In this document: in pieces, positions 24,891 through 32,425 of the stretch | Layout: each line of letters begins with the position of its first letter | Position numbering within the stretch: the stretch's first letter is position 1 | Source: JACCXG01 sp963785755 | GTDB lineage: Bacteria > Acidobacteriota > Vicinamibacteria > Vicinamibacterales > 2-12-FULL-66-21 | Direction: 5' to 3' | Length of the DNA stretch: 64,000 nt | Assembly: GCA_963785755.1 (NCBI GenBank) | Contig: CAWAXG010000002.1 | Location: forward strand, 248,001 to 312,000 | Translations under genes and position numbers: made by a program | Notes under the pieces: generated by a model | Databases searched by the model: none | Told to the model about the DNA's origin: nothing | Seen by the model: only the letters and a program-made list of their open reading frames with translations

Positions 24891-25550
24891 ATGACTTCGA
24901 ACGCTGCCTGTCCCCATATCGCCGACGTCAAATCGATTACCGGACCGAAACGCCACCAATGCGACGAGTGCGTCAAGATGGGCTCGCAATGGCTTCATCT
25001 CCGCACATGCCAGACCTGCGGCGCGACGCTCTGCTGTGACAGCTCGCCCAACACGCATGCGACCAAGCATGCCAAGGCGACCGGACATCCGGTGATCGCC
25101 TCGGCCGAGCGCGGCGAGCGCTGGCTCTACTGCTATCCAGACGACGCGTTCGTGGAGTACCGAGCTAGGGCAAAGTTGCAAGTCGCAAGGCTCAACGTTG
25201 CCACTTGTTCCTTACCACTTGTTCCTTACGACCTGTTGCTTGGCACTTGGCACTTGATTAAGGAGCTCCCCCAATGGCGCCCGCGCTGCGGGTCCACAAC
25301 CTGCACAAACGATACAAGGACGTCATCGCGGTCGACGGCATCGACCTCGAGGTGCGTGCTGGAGAGTGCTTCGGCCTGCTCGGTCCCAACGGCGCCGGCA
25401 AGACGACAACGATCGAGATCTGTGAAGGACTCACCGTACCCGACTCGGGCGACGTCGAGGTCCTCGGAATGCGGTGGGAGTCGGCCCCCTACGCGCTGCG
25501 GCAGCGTCTCGGCATCCAGCTGCAGGACACACAGCTCGCCGACAAGCTGA
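24891..25550 (+). CDS. UBP-type zinc finger protein, reading frame runs on through a repeat
   Basis: The first 90 residues are a UBP-type (ubiquitin-hydrolase-like) zinc finger domain: CPHIADVK, RHQCDECVK, LRTCQTCGATLCC, then HATKHAKATGHPVI and WLYCYPDDAFVEY. In bacteria such small stand-alone domains are common but their role is unknown; they resemble the domain that binds free C-terminal glycines in eukaryotes. After FVEYRAR (about 25169) the frame enters word repeat C3 and continues out of frame through the start of the ABC ATPase gene to a stop at 25550. The last ~125 residues are almost certainly not native; the original stop seems lost when the repeat arrived. Start ATG 24891 has GGAAGC upstream. 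Confidence 0.75.
   Translation: MTSNAACPHIADVKSITGPKRHQCDECVKMGSQWLHLRTCQTCGATLCCDSSPNTHATKHAKATGHPVIASAERGERWLYCYPDDAFVEYRARAKLQVARLNVATCSLPLVPYDLLLGTWHLIKELPQWRPRCGSTTCTNDTRTSSRSTASTSRCVLESASACSVPTAPARRQRSRSVKDSPYPTRATSRSSECGGSRPPTRCGSVSASSCRTHSSPTS
25168..25260. repeat. Word repeat family C, copy C3
   Basis: AAAGTTGCAAGTCGCAAGGC on the left, then CCACTTGTTCCTTACCACTT, GTTCCTTACGACCTGTTGC and TTGGCACTTGGCACTTG: a left arm of AGTTGCAAG words facing CACTTG/CTTACC words. It fills the gap between the zinc finger domain and the ribosome site of the ABC ATPase. Confidence 0.75.
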
Positions 25551-26203
25551 CGGTGACCGAGACGCTGCGGCTGTTCCGCAGCTTCTACGAGCGCGGACCG
25601 GCGCCCGACGATCTGATCGCCCTGGTCCAGCTGAAGGAAAAGCGCGACGCCCGGGTCGTCGCCCTGTCAGGCGGTCAGAAGCAGCGCCTCGCTCTGGCCT
25701 GTGCTCTCGTCGGCGATCCCGATCTGCTGTTTCTCGACGAGCCGACGACCGGCCTCGACCCGCAGGCGCGGCGACAGCTGTGGGACCTGATTGGAGAGTT
25801 CAAGAGCGCCGGCCGCACGATCCTGATCACGACGCACTACATGGAAGAGGCCGAACTGCTGTGCGACCGCGTGGCAATCGTCGATCGAGGCAGAGTGATT
25901 GCGCTCGGGACGCCGGCGGAATTGATCGCGTCGATCGGCGTCAATCACCTCGTCGAGCTGTCGGCAACCGACCATGCCAGCGGCCTGGATCTGACCGGAA
26001 TGCGGGCCATCGATGGAGTCCGCGACGCACGAACCGAGAACGGTACCATCCGCGTTCAGGCGATCGACCTGCATCGCGTGCTTCCCGCGCTGCTGCAGGA
26101 GATCCGGCGCCAGGGCATTCCGCTCACCGAGCTGCGCACGCACTCGGCAAGCCTGGAGGACGTCTTCGTCTCGTTGACCGGACGGCATCTGCGCGATGAC
26201 TGA
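25274..26203 (+). CDS. ABC transporter ATP-binding protein (drug/ABC-2 exporter type)
   Basis: 309 residues. Walker A LLGPNGAGKTTTIE, Q-loop LGIQLQDTQLADKLTV, signature ALSGGQKQRLALA, Walker B LLFLDEPTTGLDPQARR, H-loop TTHYMEEAELLCDR. The C-terminal extension (LEDVFVSLTGRHLRDD) is that of the DrrA/CcmA-like exporter group. Start ATG 25274 has AAGGAG 9 bases upstream. It overlaps the permease start by 8 bases, forming a two-gene exporter. Confidence 0.95.
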   Translation: MAPALRVHNLHKRYKDVIAVDGIDLEVRAGECFGLLGPNGAGKTTTIEICEGLTVPDSGDVEVLGMRWESAPYALRQRLGIQLQDTQLADKLTVTETLRLFRSFYERGPAPDDLIALVQLKEKRDARVVALSGGQKQRLALACALVGDPDLLFLDEPTTGLDPQARRQLWDLIGEFKSAGRTILITTHYMEEAELLCDRVAIVDRGRVIALGTPAELIASIGVNHLVELSATDHASGLDLTGMRAIDGVRDARTENGTIRVQAIDLHRVLPALLQEIRRQGIPLTELRTHSASLEDVFVSLTGRHLRDD

Positions 26204-27267
26204 AACCTCCAGCCGAGTGGCGCCTTCCGCGAGCAGGTCGGCCCTCGATCATCCGCTCGTGCAGCTGACGCTGGTTCGGGTGCGCGAATTCTTCCGCGAG
26301 CCCGAGGCCGTCTTCTGGGCGATGTTCTTCCCGATTCTGTTGACCGCGGGCCTGGGCATCGCCTTCCGGACCCGCCCGGTCGAGGTGCTGAAGATCGTGA
26401 CGTCGTCCTCGTCGCTGGCCCAGCAGCTGCGTCAGGAGCCATCGCTCGATGTGCAGGAACTGGACGGCGATCAGGCGCGTGCGGCGCTGAATACCGGAAA
26501 GGTGGCCCTGCTCGCGGAGCCGGGACCCGACGGCGCCGTCGTCTATCGCTATGACGACACGAATCCCGAAGGCCGTGCCGCGCGGATGCTGGCCGACCGG
26601 GCGATTCAGCGCGCCGGCGGCCGCGTCGATCCAGTTGCGGTGTCGGACGCGCTCGTACCGGGAGCCCGGATCGCGCTACATCGACTTCCTCGTGCCCGGC
26701 CTGGTCGGCCTCGGGATCATGAGCAATTCGGTGTGGGGACTGGGATTCTCGATCGTCGATTCGCGGCGCCGGAAGCTGATCAAACGCCTCGTCGCGACGC
26801 CGATGTCGCGGACCTACTACCTGATGTCGTACCTGGTGTGGCGGATGATGATCCTGGGCGTCGAGGTCGCGGTCCCGATCGGATTCGGCGTGCTCGCGTT
26901 CGGCGTTCCGGTGCGCGGCAGCCTCATCGATCTCATCATCATCTCGATCATCGCCTCGCTCTCCTTCAGCGCGCTCGGCGTGCTGATCGCCAGCCGGGCG
27001 AAGACGATCGAGGCGGCATCGGGGCTGATGAATCTTCTTCAGATACCGATGTGGATCCTCTCCGGGGTGTTCTTCTCGGCACAGCGCTTTCCCGACGCGG
27101 TGCAGCCGATTATTCAGGCTCTGCCGCTGACCGCCGTAATCGATGCGATGCGGTCCCATATGCTCCAGGGCGCGTCGCTGATTCAGGTCGCGCCGCAACT
27201 CGGCACGCTGATCGCCTGGCTGGTCGTCAGCTTCACACTCGCGCTCAAGCTGTTTCGCTGGCGGTAG
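26196..27267 (+). CDS. ABC-2 type permease, frameshifted
   Basis: About 357 residues across one frameshift near 26660. The first frame covers the cytoplasmic start, TM1 (VFWAMFFPILLTAGLGIAF) and the extracytoplasmic loop to VSDALV; the second frame resumes REPGSRYIDFLVPGLVGLGIMSNSVWG and carries the remaining five helices to KLFRWR. An extra C in GTACCGGGAG would account for the shift. The layout (one helix, large loop, then five helices with the conserved RYIDFLxPG entry) is that of drug/lipid ABC-2 exporters. Partner of the preceding ATPase; cargo unknown. Confidence 0.85.
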
Positions 27268-27299
27268 ACGCGATGCCAGATGAGCTCGAAGCTCGTCCT

Positions 27300-27383
27300 T
27301 GTGAACTCCTGACTCTTGAACTCCTGAACCCTTGAACTCGAACCGCTGAACCCTTGAACCTTTGAACCCCTGAACCTAACCCG
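27300..27383. repeat. Word repeat family G, copy G2
   Basis: Runs of GAACTCCTGACTCTTGAAC, CCTGAACCCTTGAAC and TGAACCTTTGAACCCCTGAAC words, period 8-9. It follows the permease gene. Copy G1 at 17862 has the complementary words. Confidence 0.7.
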
Positions 27384-27464
27384 GCAACAGCGAAACGGCA
27401 TGCTCTTGGCTTTCCCTCTGATGGCCTCCCGGCGCGAATGCCTGGAGCGACAAGGAGGGAGTCC

Positions 27465-27923
27465 GTGCGAAATCTTGTCTGCGCCGTGCTGGTTTCCATG
27501 GTTGGGGCGGGAGCTGCCGCAATGGCCCAGGACGCCGGCAAGGACACGAAGACGAAAACGAAGATCACCGTCGAAGACGGCAAGGATGTGACCCTCACGG
27601 GCTGTGTCGCGCGCTCGCACGAAGGCAACTTCATGCTCACGAACGGCACCGGGAAGGACGGTGTTGAAGGGTCCTACATGCTGGTCGCGAACGGCGACGA
27701 GCTGGATGACATCAAGGATCACGTTGGCCACCGCGTCGAAGTGAAAGGAAAGGCCGCCGATCGCGGCGACGGCCGGCTGAAGATCGAGTCGGAAAGCGAA
27801 GTGCGCACCAGCGAAGGCGATCGCCGGAAGCGCGAGAGCACGACGAACGTCGAAGGCGATCTCGCGGGACTGCCCTATCTCGGCGTCAAGGCGGTGCGGA
27901 TGCTGGCGAGCGTCTGCCCGTAG
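27465..27923 (+). CDS. Small secreted protein, OB-like, unknown function
   Basis: 152 residues from a GTG at 27465, chosen because AAGGAGGGAGTCC precedes it and the protein then opens with a signal peptide (RNLVCAVLVSMVGAGAAAMAQ). The mature part contains VTLTGCVARSHEGNFMLTNG and DDIKDHVGHRVEVKGKAADRGDGRLKIE, a pattern like small periplasmic OB-type (DUF5818-like) proteins frequent in soil bacteria; I treat that as a guess. It carries only two mature cysteines (GCV and the terminal SVCP). It is convergent with the LigD polymerase gene 13 bases away. Confidence 0.78.
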   Translation: MRNLVCAVLVSMVGAGAAAMAQDAGKDTKTKTKITVEDGKDVTLTGCVARSHEGNFMLTNGTGKDGVEGSYMLVANGDELDDIKDHVGHRVEVKGKAADRGDGRLKIESESEVRTSEGDRRKRESTTNVEGDLAGLPYLGVKAVRMLASVCP

Positions 27924-27936
27924 GGAAGCGCTCTGA

Positions 27937-28818
27937 TCAGTCTTCGCTCTTCGCGATGCGCTGCAGCTTCTCACTCGGCGCCCGCAGCGAGCGCCGGTGT
28001 TTTCGGATGTCCGACCACAGGTCGCCGACCGCGGCGACCCGGTCGGCCATCGTCCGCAGCGTGAAGCTGCGCGGACCGACATCGCCGCGTTCGAGCTCCT
28101 CCCATGTGCACGGCGCCGACACCGGCGCACCGGCTTTCGGGCGCACGGCGTACGCCGCCGCGAACGTCGCGCTGTAGCCGTTGCGTCCGGTATCGACCAG
28201 GATGCGCCCCGCGCGATCGACCTTGTGAAACTCCTGGGTCAGCCGCCGCGGGTGGCGTTTGACCACCAGGGCGCCAACGGCATGCGCGAAGCGAGCAACG
28301 TCGCCGAAATGGGCCTTGCCGTCCAGCGACACGACGATGTGGAAACCCTTCGAACCGCTGGTTTTCACCCAGCTCTCCAGACCCAGCTCGGTCAGCACTT
28401 CGCGCACCGCCACCGCGGCCGCTCTCAGCGCGTCCGGCTGATCGTCGGCGGGGTCCAGGTCGAACACGCACACGTCGGGGTAATACAGGTCCGGGGCTCG
28501 CGACGGCCAGACGTGCGGCGTGATGCAGTTCTGATTCGCGAGCCAGAGCAGCGATCGCGTGTCGGAGACCAGGGGATGGTGGACGGTCCCGTCTTTCTTC
28601 GGCACCTCGACCCGCTCGAGCCAGTCCGGAAATCCCTTGGACACGTCCTTGTGAAAGAAGCCTTTCTCTCCGATTCCCGCCGGGTAGCGCTCCATCGTGA
28701 TGGGACGGGCACGGATGTGCGGCACCATGATCGGCGCGATCGCTTCGTAGTAGGCGGCCAGCTCCCCTTTCGTGATGCCGTCATCGGGGAACAGCACCTT
28801 CTCGGGATGCGTGATCAC
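27937..28818 (-). CDS. ligD: LigD-type DNA polymerase/primase domain protein (NHEJ)
   Basis: 293 residues, archaeo-eukaryotic primase-like polymerase of bacterial non-homologous end joining. Motifs: HPEKVLFPDDGITKGELAAYY at the start, FFHKDV, the metal-binding VCVFDLDPADD (FDLDP), TSGSKGFHIVVSL and the third acidic site in VDTGRNGYSATFAAAYAVRP. In LigD it fills gaps with nucleotides or ribonucleotides. Here it is a separate protein: its GTG start overlaps the TGA of the ligase gene upstream (GTGA), so the two are translated together. Neither the LigD nuclease domain nor Ku is visible in the window. Confidence 0.93.
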   Translation of the reverse strand: MITHPEKVLFPDDGITKGELAAYYEAIAPIMVPHIRARPITMERYPAGIGEKGFFHKDVSKGFPDWLERVEVPKKDGTVHHPLVSDTRSLLWLANQNCITPHVWPSRAPDLYYPDVCVFDLDPADDQPDALRAAAVAVREVLTELGLESWVKTSGSKGFHIVVSLDGKAHFGDVARFAHAVGALVVKRHPRRLTQEFHKVDRAGRILVDTGRNGYSATFAAAYAVRPKAGAPVSAPCTWEELERGDVGPRSFTLRTMADRVAAVGDLWSDIRKHRRSLRAPSEKLQRIAKSED

Positions 28819-29687
28819 GGCGACTCCCTGGTGACCTCACGGGCCGCCTTGTCGTATCTGACCCCGAGCAATCGCGGATGGCGAAGCTTTCCGTGCACGG
28901 TCCATTCGATGAAGGCCACCTGCACGACGATTTCCGGATTGACCCAGTGCGCGCGCAGGCGCGGCAGTCCCTTCGCCTTCGTGAACGGCGGCTTCTTGAT
29001 CTCGAGGCGATCGAGCCGCGAGCGCAGATCGAGCAGCAGCGCGGTATCGAACCCCGTCCCGATCTTGCCGGCAAAGACGAAGTCCGCCTCGGGTGACAAG
29101 TCGGTGAAGTATCCGACCAGCAGCGCGCCGAGACCCACCCGCTTGCCCTGGGGCTCGGTGAAGCCGCCGACGACGAGCTCCTGCGTGGCTTCGCACTTCA
29201 TCTTGAGCCAGTGCGGCGAGCGGCGGTGTTCGTACAGCGAGTCGCGGCGTTTCGCGATCACACCTTCCCATCCCTCGCACGACGCGCGCTCCCATGGCCT
29301 CGGATCGTCCAGGAGCTCGACGCGCTGGAGCGGCGCCTGCATCGGCAGATCGCGCAGCAGCGCGCGGCGCTCGACCAGCGGCAGCGAGGTGAGGTCGCGG
29401 CCGTCGAGCCACATGACGTCGAAGACGTGATACGACTGCCTGCCGCCCCACGTCACTTCACCATCCAGGATCGCGTCGCCGACCGGCAGCTGTGCAATCG
29501 CCTCGGCGACTGCCGGAATGTGTTGCGGCAGCCGGTTGCGCGAGTAGAGGCGGACGCTGGATCCCTGCTTGAACGCGAGCAACCGGATGCCGTCGAACTT
29601 GCGCTCGAAAATCCACTCCGGCCCGGTGAAGCGGTCCTGCGTCAGTGTGGCCGCCATTGGTTCGACCCAGTCGGGAAAGGAGGTCAC
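28815..29687 (-). CDS. ATP-dependent DNA ligase domain of split LigD (NHEJ)
   Basis: 290 residues. Nucleotidyltransferase motifs are complete: I (ERKFDGIRLLAF, the adenylated Lys), III (SYHVFDVMWLDG), IV (EGVIAKR) and V (HWLKMKC); the C-terminal OB domain follows (LVVGGFTEPQGKRVGLGALLVGYF). It seals the breaks filled by the polymerase encoded next. Start GTG 29687 fits the domain start (TSFPDWVEPMAATL); the frame is open 20 codons further, but only as translated repeat B1. Substituting a two-gene arrangement for the fused LigD is known in some bacteria. Confidence 0.93.
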   Translation of the reverse strand: MTSFPDWVEPMAATLTQDRFTGPEWIFERKFDGIRLLAFKQGSSVRLYSRNRLPQHIPAVAEAIAQLPVGDAILDGEVTWGGRQSYHVFDVMWLDGRDLTSLPLVERRALLRDLPMQAPLQRVELLDDPRPWERASCEGWEGVIAKRRDSLYEHRRSPHWLKMKCEATQELVVGGFTEPQGKRVGLGALLVGYFTDLSPEADFVFAGKIGTGFDTALLLDLRSRLDRLEIKKPPFTKAKGLPRLRAHWVNPEIVVQVAFIEWTVHGKLRHPRLLGVRYDKAAREVTRESP

Positions 29688-29708
29688 GATGACAGCATGA
29701 TCCCCTTT

Positions 29709-29862
29709 TCGCGCGGCAACCTCCAACTCCCAACCTCCAACTCCCAACTCCCAAAGCAGGCTGTTCGCCCAATGGGGTGAAAGGCGGGCAACATGTCGCT
29801 ACGCGGTTCACCCAGATGGTACGAGCGGGGTCGCCTTGGAAGTTGGGAGTTGGGAGTTGACG
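29709..29862. repeat. Word repeat family B, copy B1, inverted arms with loop
   Basis: The left arm repeats CAACTCCCAACCTCC words (29711-29757, ending CCCAAAGCAGG); the right arm repeats GGAAGTTGGGAGTTGGGAG (29836-29860, beginning GCCTTGGAAG). The loop of about 75 bases is unrelated to that of copy B2 at 41147, although the arm ends (CCAAAGCA and CGCCTTGGAAG) are shared. Confidence 0.8.
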
Positions 29863-29877
29863 GCTCTGCGATGCCGT

Positions 29878-32280
29878 TCACTCCATCCGCAAAGCGTCCG
29901 CAGGCGCGACCGCCAGGGCGCGCCGCGCGGGCACCCAGGCAGACAGCAGACCCGCCGCGATCATCAGCGCGGCAAGGACCGGGAGTCCCCACGGTCCACT
30001 GCCGTCAGGCAGTCTGAAAGCAAAGATGCCGCGGACCGCCACGAGCGCTTCGCCGAGCGCGATGCCGAGCGCCGCGCCTATCGCCGGCGGCAGACACGTC
30101 TTCCCCATAATCGATTGAAGAACCTGACGGCGCGAGGCGCCGAGCGCGCTTCGAATGCCGATCTCGCGCGTACGGCGCGTCACCGAGAGCGAGAGGATCG
30201 CGTAGGTTCCAATCACCGACAGCAGAAGCGAAATGCCGCCGAGCGCGGCGAGCGCCGCGCCCGTGACCGCAAAGAACGCGCGATCTTCACGGCCGACGTC
30301 GTCGGCCGGCTGCACGTCCCGCACCTGGATATCGGGATCGATCCGGTCGATGGCGCTGCGGAGCGGCGACGCGAGCCGCCGCGCATCGCCGGAAGTCCGC
30401 AGGGCGAGGTGAAACCACTGGTCAGACTCGAGCGGCACGTAGAAGCCGGCCGCCATGTTCTCGTCGCCGGCGCTGAGCCCGAGATCCGGAACGACACCGA
30501 CGATCTCGTGCCACGCCCCCGGCGATGCGCCCGCGCCGGCCGGGATCGTCCGTACGCGCCGGCCCAGCGGATTCGCGCCGCCGAGAAACTTCCGCACGAA
30601 CGGCTCGTTGACGACCGCCACCGGCGAGGCATCCGGCACGAAGTCGCCGGGACCGAAAAGGCGGCCCGCATCGGCCCGTGCGCCGAAGGTCTCGAAGAAG
30701 CCACCACCGACGGCAACCACCGGAGCCGGCCGCGCCAGCGCCGCCGGCTCCCCTGCAATCGGCTCGACAATCGTCATCTCCGCGGACGGGCTCAGGCCGG
30801 GCAGCGAAGTGCTGATCCCCGCCGCGATGACGCCGGGAATCGCGGCAGCCGCCTCGACAATCGCAGACGGTGCGGCCGTCTCGGAACCAATCCGGGCGGT
30901 GAGGACTTCGGCCGGCGGGACGCGGAACGAGGGGTTCATGTAGCCGGCGACGCCGCGCGCCATCAGCAGCGCGCCGTTCAGGAGGGCGATCGACAACGCG
31001 ACCTGCATCGCGACCATGAAGCCGCCCACGGGGCCTAAGCCCGGAGACGACGCTCGCGACGCCGATGTCAGCGCCGCCGCCGTGTCTCGGCGCGTCGCCT
31101 TGATCGCCGGGAGGATGCCGCCGACACATGCAACCAGGACAGTCGCGAACACCGCGAACAGCATGGTTCGAGGACTGGCGCTGAAATCGACCCAGAAGGG
31201 CATGTCGGTCATGTTCTGCCTGACCGAGGTCAGCACGGCCTGCGACGTGGCCAGCCCGATCGCGCCCGAGATCGCGCCGAGCAGCAGGACTTCCGTGAAG
31301 ATCTGACCGATAAGCCGGCCGCGGCTCGCGCCGAGCGCCGTACGCACGGCGAGCTCCTGCGATCGCGAGAAGGTCCTGGCAAGGACCAGATTCGCGATAT
31401 TCGCGGCAATCACGATCAGGACCAGCACGAGGCTGCCGACGAGGAGCGACGCCAGCACTCCGAGTCCGCGCGACACTGCATCGGTGAAGTGCATTGCAAC
31501 GACCCGCAGGCGCGGCGCCGATGGCGCTTCCGCCTCGAACTGTTTGGTGAGCGCCGTCAGCTGTGCATTTGCAACACTCACTTCGCGATCCGGCCGCAGC
31601 ACCCCGAACGTGCGTGCCGACGCCCACGTCAGCGAAGACTCGGGCGCATCACCAAGCGGAATCCAGACTTCACCCGAGGTCGGGAACTCGAACGCATCCG
31701 GCATGACCCCGACGATGGTGCGCTTGACACCGGAGAAGGTCGCGGTCGTGCCGACGATCCCGGGATCTGCTGAAAAGCTACGGCGCCACAGGCTCTCCCG
31801 CACCAGCGCGACCGGCGCCGCGCCGCGCGCGCCGTCGCGCTTGTCGAAGATCCGGCCGAGGACGGGGGCGTAAGGAAAGACGGCGACCGAATCCGGCGTG
31901 ATCGAGGCTCCTCTGACCGGAAGAATCTCGCCCGATGACAGCGAGAGATTCAATTCGGCGCCTTGAAACGCACCGAGATGCTCGAACGCCGCGGCGTGAT
32001 CGGCAACCAACCTGAACCGTTCCGCACCCAGAGTCGTTCGCCGGGCGTCCGGCTCGGTAAACGCGTCCAGGAGCACGAACCGATCGCCGTTCGGAAACGG
32101 CAGCTTGCTGTAGAGCACCGAATCCAGGAGCGTGAACCCGGCGGTGGCCATCCCGATCCCGACCGTGAGCGCCAGAACGGTCGTCAGGGTAACAATCGGC
32201 TGCTTCCTGAGAAAACGAACCGCCAGCCTGAGCTCGGAGCCACTCGTCGGGAGGAGGGAAAAAGAGCGAGGAAAAGGCAT
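29878..32280 (-). CDS. ADOP family permease D, no adjacent PadR
   Basis: 800 residues with the duplicated MacB-periplasmic/FtsX layout: TM1 VTLTTVLALTVGIGMATAGF, middle block LVLVLIVIAANIANLVLARTF with ELAVRTALGAS, and a C-terminal block with RTREIGIRSALGASR. It has no N-terminal prefix domain. Unlike the other five it has no PadR gene; the upstream side is repeat C4 and then the debranching enzyme gene, the downstream side is repeat B1. Regulation is therefore different or supplied in trans. The C-terminal sequence ALAVAPADALRME departs from the usual DPxxALRxE ending only slightly. Confidence 0.9.
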   Translation of the reverse strand: MPFPRSFSLLPTSGSELRLAVRFLRKQPIVTLTTVLALTVGIGMATAGFTLLDSVLYSKLPFPNGDRFVLLDAFTEPDARRTTLGAERFRLVADHAAAFEHLGAFQGAELNLSLSSGEILPVRGASITPDSVAVFPYAPVLGRIFDKRDGARGAAPVALVRESLWRRSFSADPGIVGTTATFSGVKRTIVGVMPDAFEFPTSGEVWIPLGDAPESSLTWASARTFGVLRPDREVSVANAQLTALTKQFEAEAPSAPRLRVVAMHFTDAVSRGLGVLASLLVGSLVLVLIVIAANIANLVLARTFSRSQELAVRTALGASRGRLIGQIFTEVLLLGAISGAIGLATSQAVLTSVRQNMTDMPFWVDFSASPRTMLFAVFATVLVACVGGILPAIKATRRDTAAALTSASRASSPGLGPVGGFMVAMQVALSIALLNGALLMARGVAGYMNPSFRVPPAEVLTARIGSETAAPSAIVEAAAAIPGVIAAGISTSLPGLSPSAEMTIVEPIAGEPAALARPAPVVAVGGGFFETFGARADAGRLFGPGDFVPDASPVAVVNEPFVRKFLGGANPLGRRVRTIPAGAGASPGAWHEIVGVVPDLGLSAGDENMAAGFYVPLESDQWFHLALRTSGDARRLASPLRSAIDRIDPDIQVRDVQPADDVGREDRAFFAVTGAALAALGGISLLLSVIGTYAILSLSVTRRTREIGIRSALGASRRQVLQSIMGKTCLPPAIGAALGIALGEALVAVRGIFAFRLPDGSGPWGLPVLAALMIAAGLLSAWVPARRALAVAPADALRME

Positions 32281-32297
32281 GAAGGGCTATACGGTCT

Positions 32298-32396
32298 GAC
32301 AAGTTACAAGTTGCGAGTGCAACGGAAGGGGCAAGACAAGTTACAAGTGGCAAGTACAACGGAAGGAGCAACGTCGCTATTGTTCCGTTGTACTTG
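32298..32396. repeat. Word repeat family C, copy C4, tandem plus hairpin
   Basis: Two tandem units of 37 bases start at 32298 and 32335 (GACAAGTTACAAGT, then an AACGGAAGG core). The second unit pairs with a right arm: CAAGTACAACGGAA (32351-32364) against TTCCGTTGTACTTG (32383-32396), a perfect 14-base stem with an 18-base loop. It lies between ADOP D and the stop of the debranching-enzyme gene. Confidence 0.8.
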
Positions 32397-32425
32397 TTAC
32401 TTCCGACTTGCTACTGGCGAAAGCT

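Noticed and set aside
29688..29747. N-terminal extension of the DNA ligase (starting with translated GVGGWELEV)
   Set aside because: It is repeat B1 read as protein; the ligase fold starts at the GTG at 29687.
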